From: CAYMYN01 sp964394665
GTDB taxonomy: Bacteria > Planctomycetota > UBA1135 > GCA-002686595
Length of the DNA stretch: 25,995 nucleotides
Reading direction: 5' to 3'
Assembly (NCBI GenBank): GCA_964394665.1
Contig: CAYMYN010000047.1
Location: 1-25,995, forward strand
In this document: positions 7,905-15,989 of the stretch, piece by piece
Layout: each line of letters opens with the position of its first letter
Numbering within the stretch: position 1 is the first letter of the stretch
Program-made: the position numbers and the translations under genes
Notes under the pieces: generated by a model
Told to the model about the DNA's origin: nothing
What the model saw: the letters and a program-made list of their open reading frames with translations, nothing else
Database searches by the model: none

Positions 7905-9785
7905 TCAGGGGTGGAAGGGGAAGAAGAACGGCAGCACCGCGGTCGCGGCGGCGGCCATCAGGACGTTGAGTGGCCCGCCCACGCGCAGGAAGTCGGCGAA
8001 GCGGTAGCCGCCCGGCCCCAGGATGAAGGTGTTCGTCTGGTAGCCGATGGGGGTCATGAAGCTGTTCGACGCGGCGAGCATGACCGCGAACACGAACGGC
8101 AGCGGCGAGGCGCCCAGGGCGCCGGCGGTGGCGACCGCGATCGGCGTCAGCACCACTGCGGCGGCGTTGTTGCTGAGGATCTCGGTCGAGAGCGAGGTCA
8201 GCACGAAGATCGCGGCCAGGACTCCATACAGCCCCCAGGGGGAGGTCACGCCGAGCACCCCGCGCGCGATCCACTCGGCGGCGCCAGTGTTCTGCAGGGC
8301 CAGGCCCAGCGGAATGATCGAGCCGATCAGCACCAACACCATCCAGTCGATCTCGGCGTAGGCCTCCTCGGGCGTCACGCAGCGCGTCAGGAAGACGACG
8401 ATCATGCCCAAGAGGGCCGAGACCAGGATCGGCATCACGTTGCAGGCCGCCAGCAGCACGACGGCGACCAGCGTCCCGACCGCGATGGGCATCTTCGAGC
8501 GCCGCCGGGCGGGTAGGTCGAGGGCGCCCAGCAGGGCCAGGCCCGTCTCGCGCCGCACGCGCTCGAAGGCCTCGCGCGTGCCCTCGACGAGCAGGAGGTC
8601 GCTGGGAGCGAGCACGACCTCGCGCATGCGCGAACGCAACGACTGGCCATGCCGCAGGATGCCCAGCACCGGCACCCCGTAGCGGCGGCGCAGGTCGAGC
8701 TCGAGGATCGTGCGCCCCACTGCGCGGGCGTTGGGCGGCACCAGGAGCTCGGCGAGGCGCACGCCGTCCGCCTTGGGCGCCGCCGGGCGGTTTGGCTCGG
8801 CGGCCGCGGCGGCGCCCATCGAGCGCGCCGCCTCGGCCCCGTAGAGCTGGGCCCGGCGCGCGCTGCCGTGGCGCGCGGGCAGCGGCAGGTCGTCGGTCGG
8901 CGCGGCGATGCGCACGCCGACCGCCTGCTCGATCTTGGCGATGTTCTCGATGCGTCCCTCGACCAGCAGGTAGTCGCCGGCCTGCAGGATGGTGCCCGCG
9001 CGCGGCGCGTGGAGGCGTTCCTCCCCGCGCTCGATGCCGACCACGTGCAGGCCGTACTCCGAGCCGAAGCGCAGCTCGCCCAGGCTGCCCCCGGCCAGCG
9101 GGGAGTCGGGCTCGACGTGCAGCACCGAGAAGTACTCGCGCAGTCGATAGGCCTCGGTCAGGTCCTCCGGCGAGGGGCGTGAGGGCGTGAGCCAGCGGCC
9201 TAGCGTCAGCAAGTACAGCACGCCCACGGCGGTCAGCACGAGCGCCGGCCCGGTGACGTCGAAGAGTCCGATGCGTGCCTGCCCCAGCTCCAGCATCAAG
9301 CCGGCCACGAGCAGGTTGGTGCTCGTGCCGATCAAGGTCAGCGTGCCCCCCAGTTGGCTGGCGAAGGAGAGCGGCATGAAGATGCGCGAGGGCGCGACCT
9401 GCATGTCGCGCGCCACGCCCATCACCACCGGGATCATGACCAGCACGACTGGCGTGTTGTTCATGAACGCGCTGAGGGGGATCACCAGGCCCAGGGTGGC
9501 GATCAGGAGCCGCGTCTCGCTGCCCCCCGACCAACGCGCCAGGCGTCGGCTCAGCGTGTCCACGGCGCCCGTGCGCACCAGGGCCGAGGAGAGCACGAAC
9601 ATCGCCGCCACGGTCAGGAGGGCTTCGTTGGCGAAGCCGCTGATGCCCTCGCGCACGCTGACGAGCCCGGTGACGAGCAGGCTCGCCATGACCATCAGGC
9701 CCACGACGTCCATCCGGATGCGGTTCCAGACGAACAGCCCCACGGCCGCCGCGGTGATCAGAAGGACGAGGGGGATCGGGGGCAT
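7905..9785 (-). CDS. SLC13/DASS-type permease with two internal RCK_C (TrkA-C) domains
   Basis: 626 aa, the usual size for bacterial SLC13 permeases with inserted TrkA-C domains. The family transports anions such as sulfate, phosphate or dicarboxylates, generally coupled to Na+. The N-terminal membrane half has FMNNTPVV (about 107-114) and TLIGTSTN (about 150-157); the C-terminal half has EILSNNAAAVVLTPIA (about 535-550) and PIGYQTNT (about 579-586). These are the paired SNT/NxT-type substrate-Na+ motifs. Two soluble RCK_C-like domains lie at about 212-290 and 340-415 (DYLLVEG, DLLLVEG), joined by an Ala-rich linker. The start is the ATG at 9785-9783, just before the first helix; a TAGAGT hexamer lies 28 nt upstream. 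It is divergent from the metallopeptidase gene. The substrate cannot be told from sequence. Confidence 0.9.
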   Translation of the reverse strand: MPPIPLVLLITAAAVGLFVWNRIRMDVVGLMVMASLLVTGLVSVREGISGFANEALLTVAAMFVLSSALVRTGAVDTLSRRLARWSGGSETRLLIATLGLVIPLSAFMNNTPVVLVMIPVVMGVARDMQVAPSRIFMPLSFASQLGGTLTLIGTSTNLLVAGLMLELGQARIGLFDVTGPALVLTAVGVLYLLTLGRWLTPSRPSPEDLTEAYRLREYFSVLHVEPDSPLAGGSLGELRFGSEYGLHVVGIERGEERLHAPRAGTILQAGDYLLVEGRIENIAKIEQAVGVRIAAPTDDLPLPARHGSARRAQLYGAEAARSMGAAAAAEPNRPAAPKADGVRLAELLVPPNARAVGRTILELDLRRRYGVPVLGILRHGQSLRSRMREVVLAPSDLLLVEGTREAFERVRRETGLALLGALDLPARRRSKMPIAVGTLVAVVLLAACNVMPILVSALLGMIVVFLTRCVTPEEAYAEIDWMVLVLIGSIIPLGLALQNTGAAEWIARGVLGVTSPWGLYGVLAAIFVLTSLSTEILSNNAAAVVLTPIAVATAGALGASPLPFVFAVMLAASNSFMTPIGYQTNTFILGPGGYRFADFLRVGGPLNVLMAAAATAVLPFFFPFHP

Positions 9786-9813
9786 CCGGGGTGCGAGCCG
9801 TGCGGGCGAGCGG

Positions 9814-9819
9814 ACTCTA
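9814..9819 (-). promoter_or_regulatory. Putative -10 hexamer TAGAGT for the permease
   Basis: On the minus strand TAGAGT lies 28 nt before the permease ATG. The same hexamer occurs upstream of the tRNA-Leu gene. No good -35 is seen. Confidence 0.35.
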
Positions 9820-9831
9820 CTTCCCGACCGG

Positions 9832-9851
9832 AGGGCGGGCGAGCCCGCCCT
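9832..9851. repeat. Perfect inverted repeat in divergent intergenic region
   Basis: AGGGCGGGC-GA-GCCCGCCCT is a 9-bp perfect dyad between the divergent permease and metallopeptidase genes, 34 bp before the latter's ATG. It could be an operator or a leader hairpin; nothing else points to its role. Confidence 0.4.
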
Positions 9852-9885
9852 TCCCCGCGCCCCTCCGCGGTGGGATCATGCCGGC

Positions 9886-10704
9886 ATGGACGATCGGGAA
9901 CGGGAACGGGAGTCGCTCGAGCGCAGCCTGGACGCGGCCTGGGCGCGGCTGGAGGAGGGGCAACCGGCGGACGCGCTGGAGGTGCTGGCGGGCATCGACC
10001 CCTCCGTCGCGGAGCGCTGGATCGCCGAGAGCCTGGCGCAGCTCGAGCTCGGCGGCCTGGCGGCGGCGCGCGCGGCCCTGGAGCGCGCCCGCGCCCTGGG
10101 CATCCCGGCCGACGAGCCCGACCACCTGTGGGCCACCGGGCAACTGCTTTTGCACGAGTGGAAGCTCGACGAAGCCCACGCCAGCTTCCGACGCCTGGTC
10201 GAGGTCGACCGCAGCCCGGAGGCGCTCGAGCGCCTCTCGTTCCTCGAGGAGTTGGGCGGCGACCTGATCGAAGCCGAACGCCTCTACGCCGAGGCCCACC
10301 GCATCGACCCCGAGGACTTCCCCGAGATCGCGCGCCTCGACGAGGACGAGTTCGCCGGCGTGGTGGAGGAGGCGATCGAGTGCCTGCCGGACGAGTTCCG
10401 CCGGCACCTCGAGGAAGTCCAGCTCGTCATCGCGCCCGTGCCCGAGCGCGACATCGTGATCCCCGGGGCGGAGAACGAGACCCCGCCCGATCTCCTGGGC
10501 CTGTTCCTCGGCGCGTCCTTGCTCGAGCGCGGCGGCGAGCACCCCGAGCTCCCCCCGCGCATCCACCTCTACCAACGCAACCTCGAACGCGCCGCGGTGG
10601 ACGAGGAGGAGCTGAAGGAGCAGATCCGCATCACCCTCTACCACGAGCTCGGCCACTACCTCGGCTTCGACGAGGACGGCGTGGCGGACCTGGGGCTCGA
10701 GTGA
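9886..10704 (+). CDS. Zincin-like metallopeptidase (Zincin_1/DUF1025 type) with helical-repeat N-terminus
   Basis: 272 aa from ATG 9886. The frame stays open upstream, but that stretch runs antisense to the permease and is not credible coding. Residues about 10-145 are alpha-helical TPR-like repeats (EGQPADALEVLAGID, AHASFRRLVEVDRSPEALERL, AERLYAEAHRIDP). Residues about 150-272 match the zincin family: FAGVVEEAIECLPDEF, then IHLYQRNLER, and the zinc site TLYHELGHYLGFDEDG with His253, Glu254 and His257. Family members are normally short proteins consisting of this zincin domain alone, so the TPR-like extension is notable. There is no signal peptide, so it is probably cytoplasmic. The substrate is unknown. 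It converges on the aminotransferase gene with a 31-bp gap. Confidence 0.85.
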   Translation: MDDRERERESLERSLDAAWARLEEGQPADALEVLAGIDPSVAERWIAESLAQLELGGLAAARAALERARALGIPADEPDHLWATGQLLLHEWKLDEAHASFRRLVEVDRSPEALERLSFLEELGGDLIEAERLYAEAHRIDPEDFPEIARLDEDEFAGVVEEAIECLPDEFRRHLEEVQLVIAPVPERDIVIPGAENETPPDLLGLFLGASLLERGGEHPELPPRIHLYQRNLERAAVDEEELKEQIRITLYHELGHYLGFDEDGVADLGLE

Positions 10705-10735
10705 CGCTGCGAAGGTGTCCCCCGGGCTGCGTCGC

Positions 10736-11932
10736 TCAGGCGCGCGGGGCGGCGGAGGAAGCGCGGGTGGCGACGAAACGCGCCAGGCGCTCGAGCGCGC
10801 GCTCGAGGGTCGCGCGGGCCGCGGCGTAGGAGATGCGGATGTAGCCCTCCAGGCCGAAGGCGCTGCCGGGCACGAGGGCCAGGCCCGTCTCCTCGAGCAG
10901 GTCCTCGCAGAAGCCGTCCGCGCCCCGCGCGTCGCACAGGTGCTCCACGCGCGGGAAGAAGTAGAACGCGCCGCGCGGCAGGGGGGTGGCGAGCCCCATG
11001 CGTTCGAGGGCCGCGCTCACCAGCCGGCGGCGCGCGTCGAACTCCTGGACCATGGCCTCCATCTCGGGCGGCTCGGAGGCCAGGCCGGCGGCGAGCGCAT
11101 CCTGCGAGATGGCGTTGGGCGAGCCGGTGGTCTGGCTCTGCAGGCGCACGCAGGCATCGGCCAGGCTGCGCGGCGCGGCCAGGTATCCGATGCGATAGCC
11201 GGTCATGGCGTAGGCCTTGCTCGCGCCGTCGACCAGCACGGTGCGCTCGCGCACGGCGGGCGAGACCGCGGCCGGGCTGGAGTGCGGCTCGGCGCCCTCG
11301 GCCAGGCCGAACACCAGGCGCGAGTAGATCTCGTCCGAGAGGATCCACAGGTCGCGCTCGAGAGCCAGCTCGCCGATGGCGCGCACCTCGTCCGCCGAGA
11401 GGCAGTAGCCCGAGGGATTGCAGGGCGTGTTGAGGAAGATGCCGCGCGTGCGCGGGCCGACCGCGGCGCGCAGGGCGGCGAGGTCCGGGCCGAGATCGGC
11501 GCGCGGCCGGACGCCGACCGGCACGCCGCCGGCGAAGCGCACCTGCTCCTCGTAGCTCGTCCAGGCGGGTAGCAGCAGCAGCACCTCGTCGCCCGGCTCG
11601 ACCAGGCTCAACACGGCGTTCGCGAGCGCGTGCTTGGCGCTGTGGCAGATCACGACCTCGTTCGGCGCGTAGCGCACGCCGCGGGTGCGCTCGAGGTGTT
11701 TCGCGACGGCCTCGCGCAACCGCAGGCGCCCACCGGCCGGCGTGTAGCGCACGTCGCCGCCGTCGATCGCGCGGTGCGCCGCTGCGCGCACGACGGCGGG
11801 GGCCTCGAAGTCGGGCTCGCCGGCCGTCAGATTCAGCACGTCGCGCCCGGCGGCGGCGAGCTCCTTGGCGCGCGTGTCGAGGGCGATCGTGCGCGAGAGC
11901 GAGAGGGCGGTGACCCGCTGGTTGGGCTGCAT
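10736..11932 (-). CDS. Class I/II PLP-dependent aminotransferase, aspartate aminotransferase-like
   Basis: 398 aa from the ATG at 11932-11930 (MQPNQRVTALSLSRTIALD). The frame is open further upstream, but homologous sequence begins here. It is a fold-type I subgroup I-beta enzyme that transfers amino groups between an amino acid (typically aspartate) and 2-oxoglutarate in the cytoplasm. Visible motifs are NLTAGEPDF (34-42), TPCNPSGY with Asn172, SDEIY with Asp200, the PLP lysine Lys239 in GASKAYAMTGYRIGY, and Arg366 in YIRISYA for the substrate alpha-carboxylate. Length is normal. It lies alone on the minus strand and ends 31 bp from the convergent metallopeptidase. A perfect 14-bp palindrome sits just before its start codon. 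Substrate preference beyond aspartate-like is not resolved. Confidence 0.92.
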   Translation of the reverse strand: MQPNQRVTALSLSRTIALDTRAKELAAAGRDVLNLTAGEPDFEAPAVVRAAAHRAIDGGDVRYTPAGGRLRLREAVAKHLERTRGVRYAPNEVVICHSAKHALANAVLSLVEPGDEVLLLLPAWTSYEEQVRFAGGVPVGVRPRADLGPDLAALRAAVGPRTRGIFLNTPCNPSGYCLSADEVRAIGELALERDLWILSDEIYSRLVFGLAEGAEPHSSPAAVSPAVRERTVLVDGASKAYAMTGYRIGYLAAPRSLADACVRLQSQTTGSPNAISQDALAAGLASEPPEMEAMVQEFDARRRLVSAALERMGLATPLPRGAFYFFPRVEHLCDARGADGFCEDLLEETGLALVPGSAFGLEGYIRISYAAARATLERALERLARFVATRASSAAPRA

Positions 11933-11935
11933 GGG

Positions 11936-11949
11936 GCGAGGATCCTCGC
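11936..11949. promoter_or_regulatory. 14-bp palindrome next to the aminotransferase start (possible operator)
   Basis: GCGAGGATCCTCGC is perfectly palindromic and begins 4 bp upstream of the aminotransferase ATG. It could be an operator or a 5' hairpin masking the ribosome site. The rest of the 283-bp divergent gap (11933-12215) is GC-rich, with only one further promoter-like candidate at 12127-12156. Confidence 0.35.
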
Positions 11950-12126
11950 TCCCGATCCCGCGGGCCGCAAGCGGCGCCGCGCGGGGAGGGTGGGGGATCC
12001 GCCCCGGACGGCCGGGGAGCGCGCCCTCCAGGGGCCGCGGCCGACCCGATCGAGGTCGCGCGAGCGGAGCCCCGCGCCGCGTCCGTCGGGAAGACGAGCG
12101 GTCGCGCGGCGTCCCCGGCCGCTTCG

Positions 12127-12156
12127 TTGGCAGGGGCGCGGCGGATTGCGCAGAGT
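12127..12156 (+). promoter_or_regulatory. Possible promoter TTGGCA - 18 bp - CAGAGT
   Basis: TTGGCA (12127-12132) matches the -35 consensus at five of six positions. CAGAGT (12151-12156) follows after an 18-bp spacer and ends 59 nt before ATG 12216, like the other hexamers in this window. The -10 match is weak. Confidence 0.35.
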
Positions 12157-12215
12157 GTGCGGCCCGCCCGTCCGGCCCTCCTCCGCGCGTAGCGCGCCAC
12201 CCCGACCTCGCCCCC

Positions 12216-14240
12216 ATGAGCCCGAAGACCTCGCGCCGCCTGAAGATCGCCGGACTGGTGCTGCTCGTCCTGGGCTTCATCGGGTACTTCACCTTCTCCA
12301 CGCTGCTCTTCAGCCCCTTCGAGGGTGGGCTGGCGCACCACGTGGCCGGGCTCGTCCCGCGCAACATCGACTTCTACCTGTCCAAGGCGCGTCTCGAGCG
12401 GGACTTCGACCCCTTCCCGCGCCTGGCCCTGGAGGGGACCCTCGAGCAGAACGACGCCTGGCGCTCCTTCCGAGCCTCGCCGGACTACGCGGAGCTCGCC
12501 GCGGAGCTCGACCTCGAGGCGACCGTGGCGGAGCTCGAGCGGCTCTCCGCCGGGCTGCCCCTGGGCCTCGATCCGCTCAAGGTGTTCGGGGGGCGGCAGG
12601 TGGCGGTCGCCGGCCGCTTCCGCGGCGCGGACCTGGCGCAGGCCGACTGGGCGCTGTACGGGACGGTGAACTGGATCGGCAAGCTGGCGCTCGAGCTGAC
12701 CAAGTACCCCGGCGTGCTCGGCTTGGAGCAACAGGGTCTGGTCGCGACGCCCCAGGAGGGCTTCGTGGCCCTCGAGGGGGCGCAGCTCCCGCGTCCCCTG
12801 TACCTGGCGCGCATCAAAGACGTGGGCGTGATCTCCTCCAGCCCCGACCTGGTGCGCGAGGCGTTGCGCCTGGCGGCCAATCAGTTCGCGGACTCGTTGT
12901 TCGCCAAGGCCGAATACAACGACTCGATCCGGCGCGCGAACCGCTCGACGGAGCGCGACGAGCTCGAGGTGTTCCTCGACGTGCGCGCCCTGCTCGCCAG
13001 CCGCGGCCTGAGCGGCGCCTGGCCCGATCCGGCGAGCGCGTCCATCGCCCCCGCGCTGCTCTCCCGGTTCTTCCAGGCCAGCACGGTGAACGAAGTCGTG
13101 GGAGTCCTCGGCTTCGGGCGCACCCTGACCCTCGACCTGCGCGCGCCGCTCTCCTCCGAGCTCATCTCGCCCTTGCAGCGCAAGCTCTATCGCAAGCGCG
13201 GCAGCGACACGCGCGAGCTCGAGAACCTGATCGCGAGCCTGGCCCCGGCGGACACGGGCTTGATGCTCTACGTGCGTGGGGACGCGGGTGATCTCGCGCG
13301 CCAGGTCGTGTCGGTGCTCGACCCCGCGACCCGCGGCCTGCTCGAGGACGCGTTCCGTTCGACGCGCCGCTTCCAGGACCTCGAGCAGGTCCTGGCCGAG
13401 GTCGACGCCATGTTCCGCGATCGGCTCGTGATCCTCGTGCGCGAGAACGACTATCCGCCGGACGAGAACGCACCCCCGCACGACGATACCCCCGTCCCGG
13501 CGGTGGCGCTGATCGCCTGGACGCACGACGAGAGCAAGGTCGTGCAGTTCCGCGAGCTGATCGGCGAGAACGCGCGCTCGTTCGGTTTGCAGGGCGTCGA
13601 GGCCGGGCAGCTCGGCTTCTACAAGACCTACGACGCGGGGTACGAGAACCGCGAGTACACCTCGCCCCTCGTGCCCGGCACCGGCCACATCCTGACGGTC
13701 AGCTACAAGGACCCCGACGTGACCGTCGTGACCAACACCAAGCCGTTCCTGGGCCACATCCGCCGCACGCTGACATTGGGTGGCGTGCAGCACCCGCGGC
13801 TCTCCGAGCGCGAGGCCTTCCAGGTCCTCCTGCGCTCGGCCCGGCCCGAGGGCAACGTGCTGCTCTGGCTCGACCCGCGGCGGCTGGGCAAGTGGCTGCG
13901 GGCGCGGGCCGAGAACGAGGCCCGCCAGTCGATCTACGAGCTGGTCGACTGGAGCATCGAGCGCGCGCGGATCGAGGATCAAGTGCTGGCGGAGAGCTTC
14001 CCCGGGGTGCGACGTGGGCAGGTCCCCCCGGAGATCCGCGAGCAGGTCGGGCTGCTGGTCGACGCGCGCGCGAAGGAGCTGCAGGACCGGGTGGCCCGCG
14101 ACCGGATCCCGGAGATGATCGCCCAGAGCCGCCAACGCATCGCCTGGATGGAGGCGATCGAGGCCGCGCTGCTGCTGGTCGCCTTCGAGCCGAACTCGAT
14201 CGACCTCTCCGCGCGGGTCGTGCTGCCCCTGAAGCCCTGA
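12216..14240 (+). CDS. Membrane-anchored protein of unknown function
   Basis: 674 aa from ATG 12216. I do not recognise the family. The N-terminus has a basic MSPKTSRRLK followed by one hydrophobic helix (about 11-33, IAGLVLLVLGFIGYFTFSTLLF), consistent with a signal anchor and a large periplasmic domain. The body is mixed alpha/beta without low complexity and has features of proteins that score model variables per residue set, such as GRQVAVAGRF, YLARIKDVGVISSSPDLVREAL and VTVVTNTKPFLGHIRRTL. A Pro/Asp-rich loop (DYPPDENAPPHDDTPVP) lies at about 415-431. The C-terminal 120 residues are charged helices. The general layout recalls DUF3352-like envelope proteins, but that is only a guess. It has no obvious operon partner; the minus-strand tRNA-Leu follows. 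Confidence 0.75.
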   Translation: MSPKTSRRLKIAGLVLLVLGFIGYFTFSTLLFSPFEGGLAHHVAGLVPRNIDFYLSKARLERDFDPFPRLALEGTLEQNDAWRSFRASPDYAELAAELDLEATVAELERLSAGLPLGLDPLKVFGGRQVAVAGRFRGADLAQADWALYGTVNWIGKLALELTKYPGVLGLEQQGLVATPQEGFVALEGAQLPRPLYLARIKDVGVISSSPDLVREALRLAANQFADSLFAKAEYNDSIRRANRSTERDELEVFLDVRALLASRGLSGAWPDPASASIAPALLSRFFQASTVNEVVGVLGFGRTLTLDLRAPLSSELISPLQRKLYRKRGSDTRELENLIASLAPADTGLMLYVRGDAGDLARQVVSVLDPATRGLLEDAFRSTRRFQDLEQVLAEVDAMFRDRLVILVRENDYPPDENAPPHDDTPVPAVALIAWTHDESKVVQFRELIGENARSFGLQGVEAGQLGFYKTYDAGYENREYTSPLVPGTGHILTVSYKDPDVTVVTNTKPFLGHIRRTLTLGGVQHPRLSEREAFQVLLRSARPEGNVLLWLDPRRLGKWLRARAENEARQSIYELVDWSIERARIEDQVLAESFPGVRRGQVPPEIREQVGLLVDARAKELQDRVARDRIPEMIAQSRQRIAWMEAIEAALLLVAFEPNSIDLSARVVLPLKP

Positions 14241-14299
14241 TCGGGCCTGGGGCCCCGCGGGGGGGGGCGGGGCAGCGCGCGGCCCGCGGTGACAACGCA

Positions 14300-14329
14300 G
14301 CGGGCGGCCCGCTGGTGCGCGCCGCCCGC
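14300..14329 (-). terminator. Terminator-like hairpin for the tRNA-Leu gene
   Basis: On the minus strand an 8-bp perfect stem (GCGGGCGG/CCGCCCGC) starts 10 nt after the tRNA 3' end and is followed by TGCGTTGT. It fits an intrinsic terminator of the tRNA transcript; the T-run is weak. Confidence 0.5.
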
Positions 14330-14339
14330 CGCTCGAAGC

Positions 14340-14424
14340 TGGTGCCCGGGACTGGAATCGAACCAGCACGGGTTGCCCCACAAGATCCTTAGTCTTGCGC
14401 GTCTGCCAATTCCGCCACCCGGGC
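14340..14424 (-). tRNA. tRNA-Leu (anticodon AAG)
   Basis: This is an 85-nt gene including an encoded CCA. The acceptor stem GCCCGGG pairs perfectly with CCCGGGC, followed by discriminator A. The D-arm reads TGGCGGAATTGGCAGAC. The anticodon arm has stem CAAGA/TCTTG and loop CTAAGGA, so loop positions 34-36 are AAG and position 37 is G, as in CUN-reading leucine tRNAs. The long variable arm (GGG CAA CCC) marks a class II tRNA. The T-arm is CTGG-TTCGATT-CCAG. The AAG anticodon would read CUU, and CUU/CUC/CUA if A34 is deaminated to inosine. Confidence 0.95.
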
Positions 14425-14497
14425 ACCCTGGATCGGGGTGCGCGCGCCGCGCCTCGGCACCGCTCGCGAACCGTCGCGCAGGGGCGACGGGGCGGAG

Positions 14498-14503
14498 ACT
14501 CTA
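14498..14503 (-). promoter_or_regulatory. Putative -10 hexamer TAGAGT upstream of tRNA-Leu
   Basis: On the minus strand CTAGAGTC lies 73 nt before the tRNA 5' end. The same hexamer precedes the permease gene. This would imply a leader of about 65 nt removed by RNase P. No -35 is assigned. Confidence 0.3.
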
Positions 14504-14608
14504 GGCAAGCGCCCCCCGCGCCTGCAACCCCCAACCGCGGGCTCCGGCCGGATCCGCGCGGCTCGCGGACGGGCGTCCGTTCGCTCGCCCGGCCCGTCGG
14601 CAGCCTGC

Positions 14609-14614
14609 TACGCT
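14609..14614 (+). promoter_or_regulatory. Putative -10 hexamer TACGCT
   Basis: CTGCTACGCTCC lies 64 nt upstream of the phosphofructokinase ATG and fits the TAnGnT pattern seen before other genes here. No -35 is recognised. Confidence 0.35.
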
Positions 14615-14678
14615 CCGCCCCCGCGCCGGTCCCCCGGTGGGTCCCGCGCCGCCCCGACTCCCCACGCACCCAGGTCCC

Positions 14679-15893
14679 ATGCCCAGCCCCCGCGGTATCG
14701 CCCTCGTCGGACAGTCCGGCGGCCCCACGGCCGTCATCAACCAGAGCCTGGTCGGCGTGGTCGAGGCCTGCCTCGCCAGCGACGCCGTGACGGGCGTGTA
14801 CGGCGCGCTGCACGGGGTCAAGGGCATCCTGGCCGAGGACCTCGTCGACCTGGGACGCGAGACGTGGGAGAACCTCGAGCGCGTCGCCGCCACGCCCTGC
14901 GCGGGCCTGCGCTCGGTGCGCAAGAAGCCGACGCGCGAGGAGTGCGCGGCGGTGCTGGAGGTCTTCCGCGCCCACGACGTGCGCTACTTCTTCTACATCG
15001 GCGGCAACGACTCGGCCGAGACGGCGCACCTGTTGAACGAGATCGCGCAGGCCGAGCGCTACGACGTGCGCCTGTTCCACGTCCCCAAGACCATCGACAA
15101 CGACCTGCGCGTGACCGACCACTGCCCGGGCTACGGCTCCGCGGCGCGCTTCGTGGCCTGCGCCTTCATGGGCGACAACCAGGACAACCGCAGTCTGCCG
15201 GGCATCAAGATCGACGTGGTGATGGGGCGCCACGCGGGCTGGCTGACCGCCGCCAGCATCCTCGGGCGCGAGCACGAGGACGACGGCCCGCACCTGGTCT
15301 ACGTGCCCGAGCAGGTGCTCGAGCTCGACGACTTCGTGGCCGACGTGGAACGCGTCCACGCGCGCCTCGGCCGCTGCCTGGTGGCGGTCTCCGAGGGCGT
15401 GCACGGGGCCGACGGCGAGCCCCTGGGCAAGACCGACGAGCGCGACTCGCACGGCAACGTGCAGCTCTCCGGCACCGGGGCCCTGGGCGACTTCCTGGCG
15501 GGCGAGATCAAGGCGCGCCTGGGCGACAAGCTGCGCGTGCGGGCCGACACCTTCGGGTACCTGCAGCGCTCCTTCGCCGGCTTCGCCTCCGAGGTCGACG
15601 CGCGCGAGGCGCGCGAGGTCGGCCGCACCGCGGTGCAGGTCGCCGTGGCGGGCGATCGACCCCACGGGTCGGTGGTCATCCGGCGCGAGCCGGGTCCCGC
15701 GTACCGCGCGGCCTACGACGTCACCGACCTCTCGAACGTGGCGAAGGTCACGCGCGACCTCGACGCGCGCTACCTCGGGGCCCGGGGCACGATCGATCCC
15801 GCGTTCCGCGACTACGCCCTGCCGCTGGTGGGGGAGCTGCCGAAGCTGGGGCGCCTGGCCGACGTGCGCGTGCCCAAGAAACGCTCGCGCTGA
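14679..15893 (+). CDS. pfp: 6-phosphofructokinase, probably PPi-dependent
   Basis: 404 aa from ATG 14679. A GTG at 14637 would add an unconserved Pro-rich tail, while homology starts at RGIALVGQSGGPT. The enzyme phosphorylates fructose 6-phosphate to the 1,6-bisphosphate in glycolysis; the PPi form is reversible. Phosphoryl-donor motifs are GGNDS (108-112) and PKTIDND (136-142). Asp111 in place of the ATP-enzyme Gly, together with Lys137 in place of Gly, are the recognised signatures of PPi use. MGRHAGW (182-188), VSEGVHG (238-243) and GYLQRSF (293-299) supply the sugar-phosphate site. GGND rather than GGDD is typical of the long B2-like clade. It appears monocistronic, with its own promoter-like element and a structured 3' region. 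Fold assignment is very secure; donor specificity is inferred. Confidence 0.92.
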   Translation: MPSPRGIALVGQSGGPTAVINQSLVGVVEACLASDAVTGVYGALHGVKGILAEDLVDLGRETWENLERVAATPCAGLRSVRKKPTREECAAVLEVFRAHDVRYFFYIGGNDSAETAHLLNEIAQAERYDVRLFHVPKTIDNDLRVTDHCPGYGSAARFVACAFMGDNQDNRSLPGIKIDVVMGRHAGWLTAASILGREHEDDGPHLVYVPEQVLELDDFVADVERVHARLGRCLVAVSEGVHGADGEPLGKTDERDSHGNVQLSGTGALGDFLAGEIKARLGDKLRVRADTFGYLQRSFAGFASEVDAREAREVGRTAVQVAVAGDRPHGSVVIRREPGPAYRAAYDVTDLSNVAKVTRDLDARYLGARGTIDPAFRDYALPLVGELPKLGRLADVRVPKKRSR

Positions 15894-15898
15894 CCCCC

Positions 15899-15946
15899 GG
15901 CGTCGCCGGCTGCGGCGGGCTGTCGCAGCTCGCCCGCGCCGACGCC
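15899..15946 (+). terminator. Nested inverted repeats after the phosphofructokinase gene
   Basis: GGCGTCG (15899-15905) pairs with CGACGCC (15940-15946). Inside this lies a second stem, GCTGCG (15909-15914) with CGCAGC (15924-15929). It begins 5 bp after the stop codon, so it may terminate or stabilise the transcript. It lacks a T-tract. Confidence 0.35.
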
Positions 15947-15989
15947 AGCCGCGGCCGTCGGTCGCCTGGATCGCCGGGCGGGGCGGCCC

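Noticed and set aside
10705..10735. Terminator between the convergent metallopeptidase and aminotransferase genes
   Set aside because: Only a 5-bp stem (GACGC/GCGTC) with a long loop is visible. Not enough support.
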